Assembly (NCBI GenBank): GCA_001414485.1
Contig: LLEY01000345.1
Location: forward strand, 1-19,367
Direction of reading: 5' to 3'
Length of the DNA: 19,367 nucleotides
Origin: Calycina herbarum
Taxonomy: Eukaryota > Ascomycota > Leotiomycetes > Helotiales > Pezizellaceae
The position numbers were made by a program, and so were the translations under genes. The notes beneath the pieces are model-generated. The model was not told the DNA's origin. It saw nothing but the letters and a program-made list of their open reading frames with translations, and made no database searches. The first letter of the stretch is position 1. Each line of letters starts with the position of its first letter. Shown piece after piece: positions 9,527 through 18,469 of the stretch.

Positions 9527-10723
9527 TTACAGCAGCGGTTGAGCAGATTCTCCGTTCCGTCCCCATCGCCATTTCCAGCGAGACGGGTTTCTTGACTTGG
9601 GATATTTCCAGTACACGAAGCCCAACACAAGTAGTACCACTCCTCCAACAACAGGTGCAGCTATCCAATCCCGTCTACCGCCATTGGCATTTTTCGGGGG
9701 CTTTGAGGCTTGCGTCACAGTTCCAGCAAACGTGTCGATGACAGCAAGAGTGTAATTATCCAACCCGACTCCTGGTCCGATTCCACTCTTCAGATAGCAG
9801 TTATCCCATCCGCTTTGAAAACCGGTATCGAACATCACTCCCACACACGATGGAGCCTCGGGTGGTGGTGAGTAATTGGCACAATTCTCGAGGCATTTCT
9901 CCAATGTGAGCTCGTGCGATGCGGTGATGTTGTTATCCCCACGGAAATCGCTGCAGAACGTTTCGAATGTTGTACCGTTCACCGTTCTCAAAATCTCTCC
10001 CTGCTTGCAACTCCATCCCTCTATCGCTGGAAAGTCCGACACGATAGCCACGGCCGAGTGCATTATGTAAATGCCGCTGCTGTAAACCAAATATATGTTA
10101 TGAGATATCTGCTTGAGAAAGCAGTTCATATACCCATAATCGATTCCACCATAAACAGCACCCCGGCACAGTGGATGACTGGCAACACAGAAATCCATAC
10201 AGTTCTCAAAATTCGAAGCATGTACCGCTACGCTAAACTCTGTTCGCCCGGGCGCTGTTGGTGAGATCCAGGGCCAATAATCATCCTGAGGCATGTTGGC
10301 TCCACAGAAGATTTTGAACTTCAATCCACGACGAGTTGTTGTTGAAAGGTTTGGATATGGGCATAGAGATTGCTCGGGCTTAAGTAGTACCTCGCTCTCT
10401 TTTGCTATAGCTAGTATCGATCCGGCCTCGTCAACAGTTGGTGCTTTGCCAACTAATCCCCGCCCCTTGCAATAACACACAGAGGTATTTGAATAGGAAA
10501 ATCCATAACCGGCAGGCGGAGGTATTCCCAACGATATACACTTGTCGGCACATTCTGAAAGACTCAGGCCATCGACGCTTGATATGTCGTAAGCTATGAT
10601 GTCTTTTCCGCAAAATATATCAAAGTTCAATCCAGTGGTAGACCTTCTCGTGGTATTTGACCCATCCCCGCCTGGGAGGCAAGGTGCAACGCTAAAATCA
10701 AGTGATTTGTTGAAATTATTCAT
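9527..10723 (-). CDS. Gene C: PAN/Apple-like Cys-rich membrane protein
   Basis: 398 codons from the Met at 10723. I chose this start because the DNA just before it is a C/A-rich leader typical of fungal 5' UTRs; the frame stays open to an ATG at 10870, which would add 49 unconvincing residues. Three similar Cys-rich units follow, about residues 15-86, 121-203 and 239-311. Each has an F-x-I/T-F-C core (NFDIFCGKD, KFKIFCGAN, TFETFCSDF), then a CxxxC pair (ECADKC, NCMDFC, KCLENC) and a late C-Y/F-L-K or CYC. This is the PAN/Apple arrangement, known for binding carbohydrate or protein. Several NxS/T sequons fit a luminal or extracellular location. One helix (about 353-371, WIAAPVVGGVVLLVLGFVYW) precedes a basic tail ending SAQPLL. 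No signal peptide is visible, so topology is unclear or a 5' exon is missing. It is divergent from gene D. Confidence 0.75.
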   Translation of the reverse strand: MNNFNKSLDFSVAPCLPGGDGSNTTRRSTTGLNFDIFCGKDIIAYDISSVDGLSLSECADKCISLGIPPPAGYGFSYSNTSVCYCKGRGLVGKAPTVDEAGSILAIAKESEVLLKPEQSLCPYPNLSTTTRRGLKFKIFCGANMPQDDYWPWISPTAPGRTEFSVAVHASNFENCMDFCVASHPLCRGAVYGGIDYGYMNCFLKQISHNIYLVYSSGIYIMHSAVAIVSDFPAIEGWSCKQGEILRTVNGTTFETFCSDFRGDNNITASHELTLEKCLENCANYSPPPEAPSCVGVMFDTGFQSGWDNCYLKSGIGPGVGLDNYTLAVIDTFAGTVTQASKPPKNANGGRRDWIAAPVVGGVVLLVLGFVYWKYPKSRNPSRWKWRWGRNGESAQPLL

Positions 10724-11484
10724 TGAGTTTGGTTTGAGAAATCTTCTGTTTGATTCCGTGTTGTATTTTGTTTGATTGGGAATTTGGTGGGTTGTTGGGT
10801 TGCTGAAGAATCGCCCCACCCACACCATTCCGACAGCCTCGTGGAGGCTGACTTCGCCCCCTGACCACATGCAAGTCGGGCACTTAAGTGTATCACAATT
10901 GTCTCACTTTGGTATTGGAGAGGTTAGTCTCTGCCTGACGTCAAGCCACATCGTTACAGTGTAACGGATTGTTATCGCTTTGCTATTTTGAGAAGCTGAA
11001 ATTTAAGGCCACTCAGCCTCAAAATCGTGCAGAAATTATCTTCTGTTTAGCTTCTTAAGAAGACTCGATTGACTCCAAAACTGCTGTTTCCTAGTGTTAT
11101 TTACCACCCTTTAAGTTTTAACCTTAGTTTTCTGGTAAGCTAGGCAAGGGCTAGCCGCTTAAGTTTGGTACGAAGAGGCTCCCAGGCTTGATCTAACCTT
11201 GCTTTCGGCCCAGTTGTCAAATACGGTCTTATTCCGTGCTCCAAAGCAAGATTTCATGCTACCACTGTTCCAAAGAGTCTCGCAGAGCCTCGCCCGTTCG
11301 GCTCATAAAACCACCCGGAACTTGAATTGTGTTTCTGAAGACGTACATTTAATCATCGTATCTTTAACGAATATATCGAAGCATGCAGAGAAATCCGTGG
11401 GTTAGAGAATCGGACCACTCTGATCCATCCGCTAACAAGTTCCACCAGTGTTGAGAATGCGGCAAAAAGCAAAGAGCCTACCAG
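10724..11484. promoter_or_regulatory. Shared divergent upstream region of genes C and D
   Basis: About 760 bp between the chosen starts of gene C (minus) and gene D (plus). The C side is a C/A-rich leader on the minus strand. No clear TATA box or recognised operator was found. Short frames at 10776-10964 and 11199-11405 lack family-like patterns and are taken as chance. Confidence 0.5.
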
Positions 11485-14079
11485 ATGGGTTCCAAAGTTC
11501 ACATTCTTCCGGGGTAATGATCGTCTTCCATGGCAACACGGAACTCTTGAGTTGGTCCATGTCGAACCTCAAGCAATACCTGATTCCATACCCAATTTCC
11601 ATAGTCAGGATCTGAGCTCCTCGACCTCCCACTCGACAACCGCTCACGTTACACCGGCGTCATCTGCAGGTCAACCGAAAGATAACCATTCTCCAAAGAA
11701 ACAATCGAAGTTTTCGGGTCTGTGGGGTATAATTTTGAAGTGGTTCCGAGAGAGGAAGAAAATTCTAGAGTTGTGGTTTGCGTGTCAACGACTTGTAAAA
11801 TGGTTCAATAAAACTTTTGATCGGTGGCAAGCAAATGTTGGAGCCGCAATATTTGCTGCGATATCTGTATTAATCGCTAATTCTGGAATTTTCATTTTGG
11901 CCTCAACGAAACATAGCTCGGAGTCCGTGGGTCTTTGGACCATATTTCAAGGTGATTGCAAACAGGCAAACAATCTTAGTTTGGCTGCACATGCTATGAT
12001 CAGTATTATGAGTACCGTAAGTGACCATGAGAAGGTGGTGGGATTGAGCTGATTTATTGCAGATTCTCCTCGCTTGTTCAAATTACTGTATGCAATTATT
12101 GGCTTCACCGACTCGAGGTGATGTTGATAAAGCGCATAGGAGGAGAGAATGGGTTGATATTGGGTTGCAAAGCTTTCGTAATTGCTGGAAGAGGCATATA
12201 AATATTTCACGCGCCTGTTTATGGCTATTTCTTGGACTCAGTTCGACACCTCTTCATCTTCTGTAGGTTATAACATTCCCTCTCTCAAATTTAATGTCCT
12301 TCGCTTCCTACAAACCTTTCACTCAAACTATTAAAAGTTGATTTTCCTAAACGTACTTAGTTGGAACTCTGTCATCGTTTTCTCGCCAGTAGCCTATATA
12401 TACATGGAAATCACAGTTTCCGAGGGATTCGCTGCAGGCATACCATTCGAAACTACGGAAGTTATCGCAGTGAAAAATGATGATGCAAAAGCATACCCGG
12501 ATAACCTTCACTTTGTACAAGCAGCCCTCAATGATACTCGAATATACGAAAAACTCGACAATTTGGCTTGTCAAAAGGCCTACGCCAAAGACTTCGTGGT
12601 TGATAGGAGCGATGTGATTGTTGTAGTTACTCCCCTTCTTCCAGAGACGAATACCTCTAAGATATATGGGGTCGCAAGTGGTGGTCAGGGAGCATGGCCT
12701 TATAAGTGGCTTTGCAAGTCTGAAAACAACGACAACTTCAACTGCCTGGGGGATTTATTTCAAAATACTGAATCATGGAGGTTCCCAAATTATGGTAATC
12801 CTGTGGTCAAGCATTGCTACAGTCAGAAGCAGAAGGAATACTGTAAAGTCGAGTATTCGCGAGTCGCGGGTTTATTGGTCATTGCAGCTAATTCCGTGAA
12901 AGTATGTTGCTTCTTCGGGGTGCTGTGGGTCTTGAATCGTCATGCTCGGGATTCCTCGCCCAAGAACCAGCTTCTAATCACCACAGGAGATGCTGTTGCA
13001 TCTTTTCTAGCTGATCCCGACCCTCATACTTTTGACATGAGTATTGTAGACAAGACCCACTTCGATCGTGGAATGTGGCAGTTTAGGTGTTTTGCCATCG
13101 GTCCCATTACTTGGATCAACCAGAATCAAGTGTCCAAGTTCAGAGCAATTGGCTTGCGAAGATGGACGACTGGTAACGTGCTGTGCGCTTACTTCCCCCT
13201 GAACTACAAGAATGACTTCTAACAGACTACAGGGCCGTTATTCTCTGGCTCGTTCCTCTCATATTTCTCAGCGTCAACGCTAGTCACTACTACAATGACC
13301 TCGGCATCAACTTTCAAGTTCTACGGCAGCTTGGATTAGGGAAACCCGATGGCCTGTTTCTGTTCCAGCCTTGGACTTGGAACTCTTCGCCGTCCAAGAA
13401 AGTGATTCTCAACAATATCATACTTTCCAACACACCCCAGCTCGCAATTTCCCTGGCCTACTTTCTATACAATAACCAGTTTACATGCATGTCGGCGGCG
13501 GTTTCATATGCCAAGTATTCTGGAACCAAAAAGCGCGGTCTACGAGTGACGAAGCCAGTACCAGAGACCAGTCAACGAGCTTCTCATCGTCTATCTCTAC
13601 CTGTCAAGTACGCGTTGCTTCTAGGAGCCACCAGCACGCTTCTCAACTGGTTCGCCTCTCAGGCCGTCTTCTTTGCTAGGGTCGTGACGCTCGATCATTG
13701 GTTGCAAGAAAGCCCTTGGTCCATGTATCACGTCGGCTATTCTATCCCGGGAATAATGTTCTTCACGATTGTTGCTTTCATAGCCTTCTGGTGTAATATT
13801 GGACTTGGTCTGCAAAGACTCAGTGCTGATATGCCATTGGCTTCTACCTGCAGTGCCTCTCTCAGTGCATCTTGTCACCCTGCGGATTCTCGAGAAAAAG
13901 ATCCAATTAGCGGGAAATGGAGAGTAAAACGGTCGCAAATTCGGCATGAAGAGGGTCCTGTTTCGTGGGGTATCGAGCGAGAGAAGCTCACCGATGTGGA
14001 TGCGGAAGAGTATAGCGGGTATTGCACTTTTACTAGTCAGGAGACGGTTCCTCCAAAGGAAGGATGGTTGTTGGGGTAA
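11485..14079 (+). CDS. Gene D: multipass membrane protein, DUF6536 type
   Basis: Five exons (11485-11513, 11605-12016, 12063-12262, 12361-13172, 13226-14079) give 768 residues and join without a frame break. Residues 1-85 are Ser/Thr-rich, then basic. Helix 1 is about 88-110; WTIFQGDCKQANNLSLAAHA follows, then helix 2 and SNYCMQLLASPTRGDVDKAH.RREWVDIG, then LFLGLSSTPLHLL. This order is the signature I know from the fungal DUF6536 domain. The middle part has a Cys-containing loop, a helix (VAGLLVIAANSVKVCCFFGVLWVL) and TTGDAVASFLADPD. The last exon has helices (WLVPLIFLSV; NTPQLAISLAYFLYN; a long one around ALLLGATSTLLNWFASQAVFFARV; GIMFFTIVAFIAFWCNIGLGL), then MPLASTCSASLSASCHP and a CTFTSQETVPPKEG tail, also family-typical. 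Biochemical role unknown; 7-8 helices suggest a membrane transport or sensing role (inference). The 29-nt first exon is the least certain part. Confidence 0.75.
11514..11604 (+). other. Intron 1 of gene D (predicted)
   Basis: GTAATG donor after ATG plus nine codons, CCATAG acceptor; 91 bp, phase 2. Proposed because the second exon has no in-frame ATG near its 5' end, while this splice supplies one with matching phase. Confidence 0.45.
12017..12062 (+). other. Intron 2 of gene D
   Basis: GTAAGT donor, GCTGAT branch-like site, TTGCAG acceptor; 46 bp, phase 0. It joins MISIMST to ILLACSNYCMQ, restoring the family-typical helix and SNY.MQ motif. Confidence 0.85.
12263..12360 (+). other. Intron 3 of gene D
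   Basis: GTAGGT donor and ACTTAG acceptor; 98 bp, phase 2. It joins SSTPLHLL to WNSVIVFS. Read unspliced, the exon runs into TAG at once. Confidence 0.8.
13173..13225 (+). other. Intron 4 of gene D
   Basis: GTAACG donor and TCTAACAG acceptor; 53 bp, phase 1. It joins RRWTT to DYRAVILWLVPL and shifts to the frame of the last exon. A second CAG 9 bp downstream would give the wrong frame. Confidence 0.7.
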
Positions 14080-14483
14080 TGGAATAGAAAGTTATCGATT
14101 TGGCAATCATGCGAAGAGCCTTTGAAACCCTCATGATAAGTAGTTGGGACTAAGTTGGGGTGTTCTAGTCCTCAACCGCCACCCCTCGCGAGTCATTTCC
14201 GAAGAGGAAAATCGTATAGATGGGGAGGGGGGGTTGTACTATGGACGTGGTCAGAGTCGTTCCTTCCTTCTTGATCGGAATGACGAGTGGATATTGGGCT
14301 CGTCTGGCCTCGTCTGGTCTCGGGGTGTTGAGGTCCGGGGGAAGGTACGACTTGAGGTGGACGGGGAAGGAACGACCTCTCAACTCAACCCCGCGTCAGG
14401 TGAGAGCCATAGAGGGACACGACGGCACGACCGGCCCTGGTGTGAAATGTCAGACGAGTTCAATCGCTTTGTAATCTGTAATC

Positions 14484-14489
14484 AATAAA
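14484..14489 (+). terminator. Candidate polyadenylation signal of gene D
   Basis: Canonical AATAAA, 405 bp after the stop codon of gene D. That implies a long but plausible fungal 3' UTR. Confidence 0.4.
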
Positions 14490-14514
14490 GATAGAAGCTA
14501 GGGCCGGCCAGGGA

Positions 14515-14537
14515 GCTTTGATGAAGCCAATCAAAGC
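14515..14537. other. Perfect 8-bp hairpin near the island edge
   Basis: GCTTTGAT at 14515-14522 and its exact reverse complement at 14530-14537 with a 7-nt loop. It lies about 40 bp from where the mutated repeats start. Possibly a repeat terminus or a transcript end structure; function unknown. Confidence 0.4.
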
Positions 14538-14584
14538 ACGTGACCGAGAGACTTCTCCTCTTGAAGAAGGATCTTATAAAACTC

Positions 14585-15937
14585 TATTTATTTATTTATA
14601 TTTATTTATTTCTATTTAACGTCAAGCGGAGTTTAGCTCGCGTAAGCTAGGTTTTAAAAGAGTCCTAGTTTTAAGTAAATAATACTAGAGAGGTAATTTA
14701 GACTATAGAGAGTATAAATAAAAGAACGCTAATTTATAAGAGATAGTTTAAAGAGAAGCCCCACTTCTGAAGTAACCCTTGTTTTAAATTAGTATAAAAA
14801 CTAGAGTAGAATAAGAAAACAGTATAGAATAGTAGAGAATAGAGAATAGAAAGAGATATAAGATAGAATAGAGAGAGATTCCTTTATTTAGAAGAATAGA
14901 TCTTAGTATAAAACTTCGTCTTATAGTAGATCTTATGAAATAGCTTCTTATAGTATAGACCGAAGAGTAGTTAAAGGTTCCTCTTAGCTTCTATAAGTAG
15001 TCTAGGTACTACTTTATTTATAAGTCTATAAAAGAGTAAGTAGAATTAAGTCTTCTCCTTTCTACACTTATACTCTCCTAAGATAAGTAGTATATCGAGG
15101 TAAAGGAAGCGAAGGTAATACGTAGTAAAGTCTCCGTAGCTAGAGCGAGTAGTAATTAAGTAAGCTAGAACCTCTCTTAGTAGACGAAGTAACCGAGGTT
15201 TTAAGAACTAGTTATTAAGCCCTAGATTCTTATATAGTCTAGGAAGTGTAGCTTTCTATAGCTTCTTTATAAGCTGTACCCCTGTCTCTTTAACCTCTCT
15301 CTTAAGCGTAGTAGTATAGAGTAAGAGAAGCGAGTTTAAAGAGAGTAGCTAAGCGCCTCTCTCTATAGCTCTATCTACTATCTTATTACCTTAGATACCT
15401 ATATAGCTAGGATACTACATAGTTTAAACTTTCCTAGAGTAAACTAGAGCTAACTCGTTAACTCTATTAAAGGTTTCTTACGAAGTGTTATAGAATTAGT
15501 AGGTTAGTTATAGTATAGCTTTAAGGTTATTAAGACAGATCTAGCCTTTCCTAGCCGATGTCTAGAAAGAGGAAGCTAGGGCTAATTCGAGACTATATAG
15601 AGCTACTCTAGCCTCTATATTATATATCTCTAGTACTTTGCCGAATAAGAAGACCTTAGTATTAAGAATAACTCTCTCTCTCTTATTAGATAGACGTCTT
15701 CTCTAGTTCTTTTATTATCTAAGCGAGAGCCGTTAGTAAAGTCTACTAGGTCTATAGTAGAAACAGTCGTAAGAAATTTAAGGAATTTAGCTTTATAAGA
15801 GTTCTTAGTTTCTCTATAGTTAGAACTAGCTACCTCTAGAAAGCAGGCTTACTAGTTAAAGCCTCTATTCTACGAAGGGTTTTAAAGAGAGTTAATCTCT
15901 TTAGAGAGAGAGAGAGCTCTATAAGTACGATATATAA
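14585..15937 (-). mobile_element. Tad1-like LINE relic, 3' part, minus strand, RIP-mutated
   Basis: A TTTA-repeat at 14585-14618 is the simple tail expected at the 3' end of a minus-strand LINE. Upstream of it on that strand lie the C-terminal Cys/His region and the RNase H domain. Reverse transcriptase and endonuclease are not in the window; the element is cut at 15937 by the start of an LTR. Mutations are mainly transitions to A/T. Confidence 0.75.
14940..15937 (-). pseudogene. LINE ORF2 C-terminal relic: RNase H plus C-terminal domain
   Basis: Minus-strand translation reads FTNGSRLDN at about 15732 (the catalytic D of T-D-G-S has become N). VYLIRERELF follows, then after a single-base shift VFLFGKVLEIYNIEARVALYSLELAL. 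Further on, at about 15350-15420, is YPSYIGI*GNKIVDRAIERGA, the end of RNase H with its His read as Tyr. At about 15100-15170 comes GDFTTYYLRF, the start of the Cys/His C-terminal region common in these ORF2 proteins. Stops are TAG/TAA. Non-functional. Confidence 0.7.
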
Positions 15938-16391
15938 TATTACGAATTACAGAATATAGTAAGTAGTCTAGACAGCGCTCTAATAGAATAAGGTATAATA
16001 TCTAGGGAATAGAAGGTAATATAAGAGGAAATTAGTAATACGAAAGATATTTAAGAGTTTTAGAATCTTACTATTATAAGACTGTTAGAAGTTACGTACG
16101 GTTATATAACGTAATCGTCTACATCGCTCTAATCACGAGCGATATAAGTAATATAAGCGATATAAGCGATATACTTAGAGAACGAAGGTTCTATATAAGA
16201 CTAGTACGTCTGTTATTAGATAGAAGCTTTATACTTAACTTTAGTTATTAATCTTATTACTTTGCTTTAATATCTTTAATATAAGTAACAAGTTTACCTT
16301 CGAGTAAATATAATATAATAGCTGTCTTCTTTACTTATATACTAACTATTAAACTTAATACTTTTATAGTTAGATACTAGTTTCGTTATAC
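15938..16391 (+). repeat. Solo LTR, same family as 2672-3137
   Basis: It starts TATTACGAATTAC (TGTTACGAAT after G-to-A) and runs parallel to the left LTR for roughly 450 bp, with the best match at 16183-16310. LINE sequence lies directly upstream and no gypsy coding sequence is visible on either side, so it is taken as a solo LTR inserted in the LINE. Confidence 0.65.
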
Positions 16392-16501
16392 TTTAAGTAT
16401 CTACTTCTAAAGTTAATACTACTATAATAACTTTACGTTAGACACCTTCCTCTACTACTAGCTTAGTAGTACTAGCTTAAGTAGCTACTACTATATCTAT
16501 A
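16392..16501. other. Short AT-rich spacer, unassigned
   Basis: About 110 bp between the solo LTR and the Fot1 element; it may be the displaced continuation of an older repeat. The last two bases, TA at 16500-16501, are the left target duplication of the Fot1 copy. Confidence 0.4.
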
Positions 16502-16550
16502 ACGTGGTTTATCAGGACCTGGCGTATATCAGGACCTGGCGCACTTTTCC
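16502..16550 (+). repeat. Left TIR of the Fot1-like element
   Basis: 49 bp starting ACGTGGTTTATCAGG. It contains two direct copies of the sub-repeat ATCAGGACCTGGCG (16511-16524 and 16529-16542), probably paired transposase-binding sites. Confidence 0.9.
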
Positions 16551-16602
16551 CATCTTCCCTACTTTATTATTTTAATACGCGTTATCTTAACAACTACTAA
16601 TA

Positions 16603-18216
16603 GAAATTCAAACTTAAGAAGCTCGAATCATCTTAGCTATCGAGGCTATCTAATCATCTAAAAAGCTTAGTCGTCAGGCTGCTGCAAAAATCTACAAAGT
16701 CCCCGAAACTAGCCTTCGCCGTAGAATAAACGGCTAACTTCCCCTCCTAGAACGACGGCTAGTAAATATCAAATTAACTTAACTCGAAGAGGAAGTGATT
16801 CTTTAGAACATACTTAACTTGGATTCTAGAGGGTTTGTACCCCGGCTAGCTAGTGTAGAAGATATAGCAAATTATATCCTCGAATCGTAGGGAGGGAAAC
16901 GCGTTAGCAAGCTTTAGGCACATCGATTTATATAATAATAACCAGGGTTAAAGACACGTTTTAATCGCGTTTACGACTTCTAAAGGGCCTTATACGAAGA
17001 TCCTGACCTAATTAGTACGTGGTTCCGACTTATATAAAATATAAGGGCGAAATACGGCGTTTTAGATTACGATTTCTATAACTTCGACGAAACAGGCTTT
17101 ATAATAGGTATAATTTACCTTACAATAGTTGTCACACGTGTAGATCGACGTGGCAGAGGCAAGGCAGTTCAGCTAGGCAATCGGGAATAGGCTATAGCAA
17201 TTGCTTATATCAATAGCGAGGGTTAGGATGTCCCTCTATTTTTAGTCGTCTAAGAGAAGAATCATCTTACGAATTAGTATACAGACGGCGGCCTCCTATA
17301 CGACTAGGTTATTAAACCGACAAGTAATAGATAGACAAACAACGAGACAGGTCTAGAATAGCTAAAACACTTCGATAAACATACTACTAGTCGTATAAAG
17401 GGTCTATATCGAATACTAGTATTAGATAGGCATAAGAGTCATAAATCGGCCGAATTTTAAGAGTATTATAAAGTATACAACATTATAACTCTTAGACTAC
17501 CTCCTCACTTATCTTATATAACCCAACCACTTAATATTAGGTGCTTTAGTATATTAAAGCAGGCGTATAGTCGGCAGATTAAGACGTTTATTAAAGCCTA
17601 TATCAACTATATTATAAAGGTGGAGTTCTTTTTAGCTTTTATAGTAGTATATAAAGAATCAATAACGGTCTAGAACGCTTAAGCTGGATTCTGTAGAGCT
17701 GGCCTAGTGCCTTTTGACCCGTAAGTAGTACTTTCAAAGCTTGACGTAAGGTTACGGACTCTAACTCCTCTAAGACCCTCTACTGCCAATTCTAATACTT
17801 AGATCTCCTAGACTCCCTCAAACCCTACTAAAGCGCTCTTATAATCGACTCTTATTTAGAAACGGATTGCCTGTTACCAGGGGAGCTCGCCGACTCTACT
17901 ATTTAAGACAGTTGCTACATTAGTAAAAGGTATAGAGCGAATAGCCTATGAGATAACCTTGTTATCTACTGAAGTACGTACCCTTCGAGCAGCGAATGAA
18001 GCCTTAAGCAAACGCCGTAGAGCTAAAAAGACTCGTGTATGTCAAGGGGGGGCACTTATAGTAGAGGATGTCTAAGATCTTTTAACTTAAAAGGACGTTA
18101 ACGAGCAAGTACGACGCGACTTATGTGTAGAGGGGGGTAATAAGAAGGAGGGGTAATCGTCTAGACAGCGTTATAGCACTTGTAGAAAAGCTGGTCATAA
18201 TATACGAACTTGTTAA
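16603..18216 (+). pseudogene. Fot1-like DDE transposase relic
   Basis: One unshifted frame of about 538 codons, close to Fot1 transposase length, with about 30 internal TAA/TAG codons and no TGA. In order: an N-terminal helix-turn-helix (ARIILAIEAI, SKKLSRQAAAKIYKV), a second DNA-binding part (KRVSKL.AHRFI, KTRFNRVYDF), and the DDE domain. First Asp is in YNFDETGF (17086-17088), second in LVLDRHKSH (17425-17427). The third, expected in QPLD, reads Asn (QPLNIRCF, 17533-17535), a G-to-A change. The C-terminus has a CCHC knuckle ending RKAGHNIRTC, whose first Cys reads Tyr. The start codon is not visible. Cut-and-paste transposition in the nucleus was its former role; it cannot be functional now. 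Confidence 0.9.
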
Positions 18217-18312
18217 ATAGATGTAGATATGTCTAATTCTTTAGATTCTAAGTAGTTATAGTTAATTTAATATGTTGTAGTTAATTTATTAATATTTAAA
18301 GTTGAATGCTAA

Positions 18313-18361
18313 GGAAAAGTGCGCCAGGTCCTGATATGCGCCAGGTCCTGATAAACCACGT
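18313..18361 (-). repeat. Right TIR of the Fot1-like element
   Basis: 49 bp, reverse complement of the left TIR apart from one C/T position in the spacer between the two sub-repeats. Followed by TA at 18362-18363. Confidence 0.9.
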
Positions 18362-18363
18362 TA

Positions 18364-18467
18364 TACTATAATCGAATTAAGATTAATATCTTAGACTCTT
18401 ATCTTAGTAAGAGAACTAAGCTTTAGAGCTTCTTACTCTAGTACGAGATATATATCGCTTTTAATCT
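18364..18467. other. Spacer between two Fot1-like copies
   Basis: About 100 bp of AT-rich DNA without recognisable features. TA at 18468-18469 precedes the next element. Confidence 0.4.
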
Positions 18468-18469
18468 TA

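Larger units (their letters stand above)
14080..14574. other. 3' flank of gene D up to the AT-rich boundary
   Basis: Probably the 3' UTR of gene D plus intergenic DNA. It is G-rich in places (a 7-G run near 14228) with CTCGTCTGG-type tandem units around 14300-14325. The frame at 14144-14488 has no protein-like pattern. Composition turns AT-rich at about 14575. Confidence 0.5.
16502..18361 (+). mobile_element. Complete Fot1/pogo-like (Tc1/mariner) element, 1860 bp, RIP-mutated
   Basis: Both ends carry 49-bp TIRs (16502-16550 and 18313-18361) with one difference, flanked by TA on both sides (16500-16501 and 18362-18363), the target duplication of the Tc1/mariner superfamily. Total length and a single transposase gene fit Fot1, which is about 1.9 kb. 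The element is complete in structure but dead in coding capacity. Confidence 0.92.

Noticed and set aside
11199..11405. Short plus-strand frame upstream of gene D, with an ATG at 11256, as a first exon
   Set aside because: No donor gives the phase needed to reach the next exon, and the sequence has no family pattern.
14144..14488. 114-codon frame after gene D
   Set aside because: Low-complexity, G-rich translation with overlapping alternative frames on both strands; it lies in the likely 3' UTR.
14537..14542. CACGTG as a PHO4/NUC-1 binding site tied to the NUC-1-like segment of gene B
   Set aside because: A single six-base site near a repeat boundary, far from any start codon, is expected by chance.
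15894..16180. Tandem AGAG and GCGATATAAG-like repeats as a CRISPR or satellite array
   Set aside because: Units are few, irregular and without spacers; they lie in and beside a mutated LTR.
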